This document shows, in pieces, positions 57,139 to 64,000 of a DNA stretch of 64,000 bases. This stretch comes from Dokdonia pacifica (GTDB taxonomy: Bacteria; Bacteroidota; Bacteroidia; Flavobacteriales; Flavobacteriaceae). Positions within the stretch are counted from its first letter, which is position 1; the number at the start of each line of letters is the position of its first letter. A program made the position numbers and the translations under genes. The stretch is taken from NCBI RefSeq assembly GCF_900188275.1, contig NZ_FZNY01000011.1, positions 1 through 64,000 of the forward strand, read 5' to 3'. Under the pieces are notes generated by a model. The model searched no databases and had not been told where the DNA came from. It saw only the letters and a program-made list of their open reading frames with translations.

Positions 57139-57939
57139 TTACAGTTTCTCTAAAAGTTCTTTTGCTTCGGTATACTTATAATTAGAAGAGGATGTGCTAA
57201 TTTCTTGAAGTATTGTTTTTGCTTTTTCAGGATCATCCATTTTCAAGTATAATAAAGCCTTATACCATGCCCCCATAGGCGCATCCATCAGGTCTGTATT
57301 GCTAAGTTGGTCAAAGGTAGTATGTGCTTTTTGGAATTGATTTAATTCCATTTCTGAAATTCCTTTGTATAACAGTATACTCGCTTTGTTTTTTGTAGTA
57401 GTCTCAATTTTAGCATCAAGAATAGTGAGAGCTTCCTGATACTTCCCTTCTTCAAAATAGCGTTCGGCATTTATGAGTAATGTATCTTCTTTTACGCCAC
57501 GAGTGACTAATGATGGAATATCGGAAGTATCATAATAATCTACATATAGTTCTTGAACATTTTGAGGTCCAGACATTAAAACCCCTATCGAAATAATAAT
57601 AGCTATCAAAGCAGCACTTGCATAAAACAACCATACCCTCGTGCTTTTTGAATTCTTCTTTTGATAAGTACGATTTACATTTTTAAGTGTTTCTTTGAGT
57701 TGTAGTGTTTCTTTATCTCTATACAGCGCTTCATATTCTTGAATTCTTTTTTCAGCTACATTTTCTGCAGAACTCCAATTATTTTCTGGTAATGCATCAA
57801 AGAGTTGTTTTTGAATGAGTACGCTTTCGCGAAAGCGTATATCTTCAGACATTCGTTTTTCAAAAGATGCTTCTTCTGTCTTGGATAAATGACCCAATAG
57901 ATAGTCTTCTATGTATGTATTTTCTTCTTCTGGATTCAT
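57139..57939 (-). CDS. Membrane anti-sigma-like protein with periplasmic TPRs (module 2)
   Basis: 266 residues, the same length and plan as the protein at 49496. The cytoplasmic start is MNPEEENTYIEDYLLGHLSKTEEASFEKRM, one membrane helix lies near 105-125 (VWLFYASAALIAIIISIGVLM), and TPR repeats follow, ending with the near-identical TSSSNYKYTEAKELLEKL. It overlaps the sigma factor stop by 4 bases (ATGA). A palindrome copy lies in the cytoplasmic part and is read as R-F-R-E-S. Confidence 0.8.
   Translation of the reverse strand: MNPEEENTYIEDYLLGHLSKTEEASFEKRMSEDIRFRESVLIQKQLFDALPENNWSSAENVAEKRIQEYEALYRDKETLQLKETLKNVNRTYQKKNSKSTRVWLFYASAALIAIIISIGVLMSGPQNVQELYVDYYDTSDIPSLVTRGVKEDTLLINAERYFEEGKYQEALTILDAKIETTTKNKASILLYKGISEMELNQFQKAHTTFDQLSNTDLMDAPMGAWYKALLYLKMDDPEKAKTILQEISTSSSNYKYTEAKELLEKL
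57822..57837. repeat. Iterated palindrome, copy 11
   Basis: A perfect copy inside the module 2 anti-sigma-like gene, read as R-F-R-E-S. Confidence 0.95.
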
Positions 57940-58499
57940 AATTCTTTAAGGGAATTATAACGGTGATCGCTAGTAATGGCTTGTGTTAACTTTGTTTTGC
58001 ATTTAAACACTCGTTGTCTTGCAACAGTTTCTGAGCTATAGCCCATTACCTTAACGATACGTTCATAGGAAACCTTTCCAAAAAACAGTTTGAGTATTTT
58101 TTTACAATTTTCTGATATAGCTTCTAGTTTTTCTGTAAACAATTCCCAGCGTTCTTGCTCAAAAGTAGCTAGTGCCATATCACGTTCTTCATGATGGAGT
58201 TCCAAAATGGCATCATCTGTTACCCTAATTTTATTTTTATTTAATTCTCTACGCCATAAATTTTTACAAGCTGTAAATACATATGCCTCAAAACTACTCT
58301 TAATTTGAAAAGGTTCTCTACGATAACGCACTGCTATTTGAAGCAATGCTTTTTGAAAAATATCTTCTGCATCTACTTGTTGACCTTTATTTTGTATCAC
58401 AAACTTCTGTACTTTAGGTAAGATTTTTGAATACATAACGCTTATTACTTTAGCGTCATTTTCAAGTAAAGCATTGAGGGCCTCTGTATTATCGAGCAT
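57936..58499 (-). CDS. ECF RNA polymerase sigma factor (module 2)
   Basis: 187 residues. Region 2 reads DIFQKALLQIAVRYR ... SFEAYVFTACKNLWRRELNK and region 4 EAISENCKKILKLFFGKVSYERIVKVMGYSSETVARQRVFKCKTKL, both close to the module 1 factor. It is divergent from the lipoprotein at 58613, with a GGGTAA motif between them. Confidence 0.9.
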   Translation of the reverse strand: MLDNTEALNALLENDAKVISVMYSKILPKVQKFVIQNKGQQVDAEDIFQKALLQIAVRYRREPFQIKSSFEAYVFTACKNLWRRELNKNKIRVTDDAILELHHEERDMALATFEQERWELFTEKLEAISENCKKILKLFFGKVSYERIVKVMGYSSETVARQRVFKCKTKLTQAITSDHRYNSLKEL

Positions 58500-58544
58500 T
58501 CGTTAGAAATGATTAGGTAAACAAAAATAAACTTTTATATTTAT

Positions 58545-58571
58545 GGGTAACAAATAATAGAATTATGTAAC
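58545..58571 (+). promoter_or_regulatory. GGGTAA...GTAAC motif, first module 2 lipoprotein
   Basis: GGGTAAC, 16 bases, GTAAC, 41 bases before the ATG. Confidence 0.65.
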
Positions 58572-58612
58572 AAGATGGTACTATTAATTATTAACCCTAA
58601 ACTTTATTTTTT

Positions 58613-59059
58613 ATGAAAAATAGTATTTTAAAATTCGCTTTACTATTATTTGCTTTTATTTTAACAATTGGTTGTAGTTCTGAAAGAGATGACACTTTAG
58701 AACAAGAACTAATCACCGCAAACACATTTGGCATTCAACCCTTACAATGTGCAAACCCTGATTTAGATACAGAAGGATATACTGTGGCTACAGTTTTTGT
58801 AGAATTTGAACCTGGATTATCTAGGGCTGAAAAACAGGCTATACGCGCACCTTATTGTGGGGACATCATTTCTATAGAGCCTTGTACTGGGCGAAATCTA
58901 GGTGAAATCTGGACGATGAGAGGCCCATGTTACACTAGTGGCCCCTTACCTATAAACTGTCAGCCTGGTGTTGTCCCTCCAGTAGATCCAGACTTAAGAC
59001 AAGCTGTAATCGCTAGTGAATGTCAACCTCCAAATGTTGATTTGATTCTACCTGATTAA
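58613..59059 (+). CDS. Small cysteine-containing lipoprotein, module 2, first copy
   Basis: 148 residues with a lipoprotein signal (LTIGC, Cys21). The central stretch VFVEFEPGLSRAEKQAIRAPYCG and EIWTMRG recur in the next gene, so the two are tandem duplicates. The stretch is reminiscent of small inhibitor-like prodomains of subtilisins (beta strand, 'PG', then a helix starting SxAExxAIR), but this is only a resemblance. Four or more cysteines could form disulfides. Confidence 0.75.
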   Translation: MKNSILKFALLLFAFILTIGCSSERDDTLEQELITANTFGIQPLQCANPDLDTEGYTVATVFVEFEPGLSRAEKQAIRAPYCGDIISIEPCTGRNLGEIWTMRGPCYTSGPLPINCQPGVVPPVDPDLRQAVIASECQPPNVDLILPD

Positions 59060-59076
59060 TAAATTTTTCAATTCCT

Positions 59077-59103
59077 GGGTAACAAATAATAGGATTATGG
59101 AAC
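59077..59103 (+). promoter_or_regulatory. GGGTAA...GGAAC motif, second module 2 lipoprotein
   Basis: GGGTAAC, 16 bases, GGAAC, 35 bases before the ATG at 59139. The flanks resemble those at 58545, so the promoter was duplicated with the gene. Confidence 0.65.
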
Positions 59104-59138
59104 TATACCCTATAACAATAATCCTAAACTTTATTTTT

Positions 59139-59567
59139 ATGAAAAAAAGTATTTTAAAACTTACATGTCTACTATCAGCTTTTATTTTAATAATTGGTTG
59201 TAGTACCGATTCTACAGAGAATTCTATAGAACAAGAATTCACTACTGCAAAACAATTTGGTGTTCAACCTAATCATAATACGCCATGTATTGATAACAAT
59301 CTAGATACAGATGGATATTGTGTAGGATATATTTCTGTAGAGTATGAACCTGGATTATCAAAACCAGAAAAACATGCTATACGTGCTCCTTATTGTGGTA
59401 TCATGATTGCTATAGAGACCTGTGAGTCTAATCCAAATATTGAAGTGTGGACAATCAGAGGAAATCCCGGGTGTGCTAAAGAACCTGTTTTATTACCCCC
59501 AACAGATCCTGACTTAAGACAGTCATATACACATTCGGCTTATCATTTTAGAGCTTGTGAATTTTAA
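59139..59567 (+). CDS. Small cysteine-containing lipoprotein, module 2, second copy
   Basis: 142 residues with a lipoprotein signal (LIIGC, Cys21) and the duplicated core YISVEYEPGLSKPEKHAIRAPYCG followed by EVWTIRG. A frame start at 59097 lies inside the promoter motif, so the ATG at 59139 is used. It differs from the first copy mainly in the N-terminal linker and tail. Confidence 0.75.
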   Translation: MKKSILKLTCLLSAFILIIGCSTDSTENSIEQEFTTAKQFGVQPNHNTPCIDNNLDTDGYCVGYISVEYEPGLSKPEKHAIRAPYCGIMIAIETCESNPNIEVWTIRGNPGCAKEPVLLPPTDPDLRQSYTHSAYHFRACEF

Positions 59568-59674
59568 TAAAATCAGTCAAGCTCTTAATTCTAATAATTA
59601 AAAATCCCTACATTTATCTGCAATAGATATTATATAACATTCTTTGAGTAATTCTTAAAATTCAAAAATAAAGA

Positions 59675-62407
59675 TTGAAATTATTACAGATTATATGTGT
59701 TTGGCTTTGTGTATTGTTTTATATAAACAATGCGCAAAGCCAAAATTATTTTGAAAACTACAACAAGCTATATACTGATCAAGGGTATACTTTCAAAACA
59801 AAAGTAGATAGTTTACTGACACTATGTGAGTCTTCAAAAAACTTTGAAGACTATAGTAATATTGCTTCCCACTTTTCTAGTAAAATCTACAAATCCCATC
59901 TCGAAGAAGCTATCAAATATGGAGAACTAGCATTAGAGAAATATCCAGCTTCAAAAGTCAAAGATTCTATCTACGCTACGTTTCGTTTTCGATTAGGTTT
60001 TTTCTATAGTGTAACTAAAGAGTATGAAAAGAGTAATAAACTCTATCTTGATATTATTGAAGCAGGAATTGACCAAGCTAGGATAGCCCAGTCGTATTCT
60101 CGATTAGGTCTTTATTATAATGTGATAGGTGATTATTACAAAGCCGAAGATTATTTTAAAAAGGGTATTTCTATTTTAGAGGAACGACAAGATTATTCAA
60201 AACTAATTAACAATTACAATAATCTTTATTTAGTATATTCCAATCAAGGTTCTAAAGCGAGGCTAAAAAGCAAACAGATATTAGATCGTATGCTTGCACT
60301 TGAATCAGATGGTTTTATCACCATAAAACCATCTAGAAAATCTGATATATACACAAGGTATGCAGATTATTATACTCGAACAGAAACGCTTGATTTTGAA
60401 AAAGCTAGAGACTATCATTTTAAGAACCTAGCACTACTTAAAAGAGCACATATTCTTGATAAAAAATGCACCATATATGCTAACTTATCTGATCTTTATA
60501 ATATCGCAAAAAAAGATAGTGTGTATTACTACATCCAAAAAACACTAAAAAGCTGTCCTGAAAATGCTGCAATATCAAATCATCATCTAAGTCAGTACTA
60601 TAGATATAGAACAGATCTTGACAATGCCCTAACAGCCATACAAGCGTCTCTTACCATAAGTACAGGTATAAAAAATACTAAGACAACGATGCTCTCGGGT
60701 ACTGCATTAGAGCAAACAAAAAACAAAAACTATGTATTTACTGCTTTTGTAGAAAAAGCATATGTACTAGAGCAACTTTATCAAGTACATAAAGACACAG
60801 ACTATCTATCACTCGCGCTAGAAAACATATTAATGGCAGATACCTTAATTGATCATATCCTAGAAGAGAGTAGTGATGAAAGATCTCAATTACATTGGAG
60901 AGACAAAGGTTCTTCCTTATACACACAAGGTGTTGGAATATGTAAACTACTTAATCAACTAGACACTGCTTTTTATTTTATTGAAAAAAACAAAGCCCTT
61001 ATTCTCACTTCTGGAATCACCACAAAAGTCAAAAACAAGCAGCTCCCTGATGCTATCCAAAAACGAGAAAGAGACTTAAAAAAAGAGATCTTACATTTAG
61101 AAACGACCATTACTCAAACAGAAAATATAACACTCCAAAAAGAAAAACAAGAAACCCTCTTTAACCTTAAAATAGCATACCAAGACTTAACCGATTCTAT
61201 TGACACAAACTTTCCTTGGTATTCAAAAAGCACATTAAAAGATCACCTTACAACAATTAATGAAGTAAAGTCAAATCTAAATGATCATAATGCTATTATC
61301 TCATATATATGGGGAATAAATCAAGAAGATCAGAAAGAATCTGTGTATGGAATGTATATAGATGCTACCCTTACGGATATTTTTGAAGTCAAAACTGTAG
61401 ATGCACTTAAAAAACACATATCCCAATACAGAACTTCTATATCAAAACCGTTTCAAACCACCAATGATCAGAAAAATTATCAAGCTTCTGCGCAAGCATT
61501 ATTTAATAATTTAATCCCTTCCAAAACGATAAAAGAAGCTATTCAAAACAAAGAACTACTTATCATTCCTGATGGAGAATTACAATACGTTCCTTTTGAA
61601 TCACTCTTGGTTTCTAATGATCCAACTGACTATTTTATTAAATCAAATCAAATAAACTATTCGTATTCGGTGTCATTTTCAAAAAGCAATGAGGCTATTC
61701 AAAGAACAAATACTAATGAATTTACGGGCTTTGCTCCTATTACTTTTTCTTATGATAATTTACCTGCATTAACAAAGAGTAATATCGAGATAAGTGCTAT
61801 AAAAAGTAGAATAGATGGAATCACATTTATTGAAAAAGATGCGACAAAAGAAAACTTTCTTACGAGATCAAATACAAGCAAAATAATTCATTTAGCCACA
61901 CATGCAGATGCCTCTTCAAATCCTTGGATTGCATTTAGTGATACAAAATTACAAGCCCATGAATTATACTCTTATCAAAATAATGCAGAGTTGGTTGTAC
62001 TTAGCGCCTGTAATACAAGTGTAGGTGATATATTTTCTGGAGAGGGTGTCATGAGTTTAGCAAGAGGTTTTTTCTATGCTGGCGCAAATACTGTAGTATC
62101 TAGTTTATGGGAAACTAATGATAAGATGACTGCAGAAATTATGGATTCATTTTATTCATATATAAAAGAAGGAGCTTCTAAATCTGATGCATTACATCTA
62201 GCAAAGCTTGATTATATAAATACAAGTGATCTTTCAAAACAATCACCCTATTATTGGGCTCCATGTATTCTTATAGGTGAGGCAGATGCTACACTTTATT
62301 CTTCAAGCCCCATAAGCAATTACATACTTATTTTAATAGGTATCATGCTCATCATCTTTATTTTATACATAAAAAGAAAAAAAATATTTTTCTTGGGTAA
62401 CAAATAA
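59675..62407 (+). CDS. Exported TPR-CHAT caspase-like protein (module 2)
   Basis: 910 residues from a TTG start (MKLLQIICVWLCVLFYINNAQSQ is a proper signal peptide and no ATG is in frame near it). TPR repeats fill roughly 60-440, a coiled coil follows near 470-510, and the CHAT domain ends the protein. The catalytic residues are His743 (IHLATHAD) and Cys779 (LSACNTS), with GEGVMSLARGFFYAG after it. A membrane helix lies at about 881-899 with a lysine-rich tail. The distance from Cys to the end is the same as in module 1. The gene carries the fourth GGGTAA motif at its 3' end. Confidence 0.9.
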   Translation: MKLLQIICVWLCVLFYINNAQSQNYFENYNKLYTDQGYTFKTKVDSLLTLCESSKNFEDYSNIASHFSSKIYKSHLEEAIKYGELALEKYPASKVKDSIYATFRFRLGFFYSVTKEYEKSNKLYLDIIEAGIDQARIAQSYSRLGLYYNVIGDYYKAEDYFKKGISILEERQDYSKLINNYNNLYLVYSNQGSKARLKSKQILDRMLALESDGFITIKPSRKSDIYTRYADYYTRTETLDFEKARDYHFKNLALLKRAHILDKKCTIYANLSDLYNIAKKDSVYYYIQKTLKSCPENAAISNHHLSQYYRYRTDLDNALTAIQASLTISTGIKNTKTTMLSGTALEQTKNKNYVFTAFVEKAYVLEQLYQVHKDTDYLSLALENILMADTLIDHILEESSDERSQLHWRDKGSSLYTQGVGICKLLNQLDTAFYFIEKNKALILTSGITTKVKNKQLPDAIQKRERDLKKEILHLETTITQTENITLQKEKQETLFNLKIAYQDLTDSIDTNFPWYSKSTLKDHLTTINEVKSNLNDHNAIISYIWGINQEDQKESVYGMYIDATLTDIFEVKTVDALKKHISQYRTSISKPFQTTNDQKNYQASAQALFNNLIPSKTIKEAIQNKELLIIPDGELQYVPFESLLVSNDPTDYFIKSNQINYSYSVSFSKSNEAIQRTNTNEFTGFAPITFSYDNLPALTKSNIEISAIKSRIDGITFIEKDATKENFLTRSNTSKIIHLATHADASSNPWIAFSDTKLQAHELYSYQNNAELVVLSACNTSVGDIFSGEGVMSLARGFFYAGANTVVSSLWETNDKMTAEIMDSFYSYIKEGASKSDALHLAKLDYINTSDLSKQSPYYWAPCILIGEADATLYSSSPISNYILILIGIMLIIFILYIKRKKIFFLGNK

Positions 62408-62421
62408 CAAACTTCAGGAAC
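62395..62421 (+). promoter_or_regulatory. GGGTAA...GGAAC motif at the end of the second CHAT gene
   Basis: GGGTAAC, 16 bases, GGAAC, spanning the stop codon. The nearest downstream frame begins at 62450; AAGGAG at 62426-62431 would be a ribosome site. Confidence 0.55.
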
Positions 62422-62449
62422 AACAAGGAGAAACACATAAAGAATCTTC

Positions 62450-62866
62450 TTGTACTACCCTATTACATATCGATTACAATCAATATCTAACATCAATGAG
62501 TTTGCCATTGACAAGGATATTCTTGTGTTTCAAAAAAAACAATATCCATTGTATTTAGACATCCTTCCTATTGTAAATATTCTTGTTTACAAATTAAATA
62601 AAAGTGGGTCTAATTTGAGAGCAGGTCTATTTGCAAGTTTAGGGTTTACGCTTATAGGCCTGATCTACAAGATATCATTAATACAATGTATCGTATGGCA
62701 TAATACCAAAGTAATTATCAATACTTCAATTGCATGTATTTCACGTAATGCTTTGCTTTCTGAGTACGCTTTCGCGAAAGCGTACCAAGCCACCAATTCT
62801 TCTTATAAAAAGAACAGATTCATTCATACATCAATAAACAAACAATCAAAAATTTCAATACTATGA
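62450..62866 (+). CDS. Uncertain frame, possible membrane protein, downstream of the motif
   Basis: An open frame of 138 residues with a TTG start. It has one strong hydrophobic stretch (LRAGLFASLGFTLIGLIYKISLIQCIVW) and its stop overlaps the next ATG by 4 bases (CTATGA). The frame contains a copy of the palindrome in the reading E-Y-A-F-A-K-A-Y. The sequence matches no family I know, the start is unusual and codon use is poor, so it may be non-coding or a remnant. If it is not a gene, 62408-62862 is a gene-free stretch. Confidence 0.35.
   Translation: MYYPITYRLQSISNINEFAIDKDILVFQKKQYPLYLDILPIVNILVYKLNKSGSNLRAGLFASLGFTLIGLIYKISLIQCIVWHNTKVIINTSIACISRNALLSEYAFAKAYQATNSSYKKNRFIHTSINKQSKISIL
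62767..62782. repeat. Iterated palindrome, copy 12
   Basis: A perfect copy extended to TACGCTTTCGCGAAAGCGTA, just before the last gene of the window. Confidence 0.95.
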
Positions 62867-64000
62867 ATAAAATAATACTATTTATTCTATGCGTTTTTAG
62901 CATATCTACACAAGCAACATCTCGTAATACGCTTAGCTCCTCTTTTACAGGGATTGTAGCAGATTTACGTTACATGGATGTATCGGTAACCCCCGGTTCA
63001 AATCAAATAAATGCTACAAATGGGCACTTATTTACAGCTGCAGATATTGGAAAATTAATAGCTATTAAAAAAGGACATCATAATCCTAGTACGACTGCCG
63101 AGATTCCTTTTACAACTCCTGGACGTATTGTCACAGTAACCGCTCAAATAATAAGTGTATCTACAGATGGAACATCTGCAAGTATTAATGGTATTGCTCC
63201 TAATCAAGACATAGATACAAGAGCATATGTATACACTAATAATTATGATGCATTACAAACCCTTATAACAAATGGCGGAGACATCACACTGAATCAAAAC
63301 GGAATTATAGGAGTAAATCCTTTTTATCACGATGACTACACAGAGGTGACCAATAAGGGCTTACTATTTCCAGATAATCAGTCTGTAACTATCAGAAACA
63401 CAAACAATGCACGTATTAAACTATGCTCTGAGACGATAGACTGGGAGTATACATTTGCCCTATTTGCGAGTCAAGTAAGCAATCATGATATAAAAGTAGA
63501 GGTCTCTTGTATTCCACCAGATGAAGCGACAACGCGATGGGGAGGACAATGTTCATTTTTTACAACAACCTTACTCTCAGGAAATGGCGCTGGAAACTCC
63601 GTACGAACTATTGAGTTAAAAAACACAACACCTTTAGCTGGGGATATCGATACAGGTACAGATCCTTTCTGGAATTTTTATTTTAACGGATTGCTTGGTG
63701 GTATTGAAGGCACTTCTAATTACCAAGAAATCTTTATTCTTAATGACGATCCAAATGCAGAGATTAGAACTAAAAATGGAGGTATTTATCAATTTGGAGG
63801 AGGCTCTCAAATTACGATCACAAATCTTAAAGTAAACTATAGTGGACATTATGTAGGTGAAAATGGAAGAAGTTTTACTTCTGAAAGTATCTATACTGAA
63901 GCTGATGGAGGACGCTGGCAGTTTGACAACTTTAAAATTGAAGCTGGGGTTCTAAAACCTAATCATCCTAGTACAGATTTTTCTTGGTACGATTATGTAG
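62863..64000 (+). CDS. Exported protein, probable beta-helix type (incomplete at the window edge)
   Basis: An open frame from the ATG at 62863 to the edge of the window (at least 379 residues, no stop). It opens with a signal peptide (MNKIILFILCVFSISTQA), then a region with NYDALQTLITNGGDITLNQNGII, the form of the N-terminal turn of parallel beta-helix proteins such as pectate lyases and phage tail-spike-like proteins. Strand-and-turn repeats with Asn, Thr and Gly follow. The C-terminal part is outside the window, so its class is uncertain. Confidence 0.7.
   Translation, partial: MNKIILFILCVFSISTQATSRNTLSSSFTGIVADLRYMDVSVTPGSNQINATNGHLFTAADIGKLIAIKKGHHNPSTTAEIPFTTPGRIVTVTAQIISVSTDGTSASINGIAPNQDIDTRAYVYTNNYDALQTLITNGGDITLNQNGIIGVNPFYHDDYTEVTNKGLLFPDNQSVTIRNTNNARIKLCSETIDWEYTFALFASQVSNHDIKVEVSCIPPDEATTRWGGQCSFFTTTLLSGNGAGNSVRTIELKNTTPLAGDIDTGTDPFWNFYFNGLLGGIEGTSNYQEIFILNDDPNAEIRTKNGGIYQFGGGSQITITNLKVNYSGHYVGENGRSFTSESIYTEADGGRWQFDNFKIEAGVLKPNHPSTDFSWYDYV

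Overview
The window is low-GC chromosomal DNA of a marine-type member of the Flavobacteriaceae (Bacteroidota). The evidence is a complete gldK-gldL-gldM-gldN cluster (type IX secretion and gliding), an exosortase F pair, promoters of the Bacteroidota form TTTG-N17..20-TAnnTTTG in front of several genes, many MKK-type lipoprotein signals, and the typical miaB / sigma-54 activator / lptE / TPR / secG / groES / groEL gene order. A 20-base palindrome (TACGCTTTCGCGAAAGCGTA, core CGCTTTCGCGAAAGCG) is scattered through the window about every 5 kb. The genus cannot be fixed from sequence alone; Dokdonia or a close relative is a guess.

Layout. 1-306: leftward promoter-like elements for something outside the window. 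307-6296 (minus): an RND efflux operon (adaptor, pump, outer-membrane channel) followed by a 59-residue zinc-ribbon protein. 6498-9953: ABC-F ATPase, DUF983 protein and a DadA-like oxidoreductase. 10067-18436 (minus): gldN, gldM, gldL, gldK, an arginase-fold protein with eroded metal motifs, and topA. 18590-22666 (minus): a membrane protein, an LVIVD-repeat lipoprotein, an LpxR-like protein and a phosphoesterase lipoprotein. 22817-30624 (plus): miaB, an accessory lipoprotein, a sigma-54 activator, lptE, a TPR-like protein, secG, groES, groEL. 30854-35386: a sodium symporter, a redoxin/cytochrome c/copper-monooxygenase fusion and a serine hydrolase. 35379-37246 (minus): small proteins and XrtF with its partner. 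37252-46374: GAF protein, MacB-like permease, purH, and the rod-shape operon mreB-mreC-mreD-mrdA-rodA. 46332-46900: the 3' end of rodA is tandemly repeated three times, each of the first two units ending in a long hairpin. 46992-49465 (minus): secreted metalloprotease lipoprotein and a DNA/RNA endonuclease.

49496-62407 is the most unusual part. Two paralogous modules stand side by side. Each has, on the minus strand, an ECF sigma factor translationally coupled to a membrane protein with an anti-sigma-like N-terminus and periplasmic TPRs, and, diverging on the plus strand, one or two small lipoproteins followed by a large exported TPR-CHAT protein (caspase-like His/Cys pair, C-terminal membrane anchor). 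Between the modules lie two double-glycine leader peptides with cysteine-rich cores, separated by a C39-like/VKOR/thioredoxin fusion likely to form disulfides. A shared motif, GGGTAA-N15/16-G(N)AAC, stands before the three lipoprotein genes, before the VKOR gene and just after the second CHAT gene. It is absent elsewhere in the window as far as I can see. It is therefore a candidate promoter of these ECF sigma factors and would tie CHAT proteases, lipoproteins and peptide maturation into one regulon. The window ends in an incomplete exported protein of probable beta-helix type (62863 onward).
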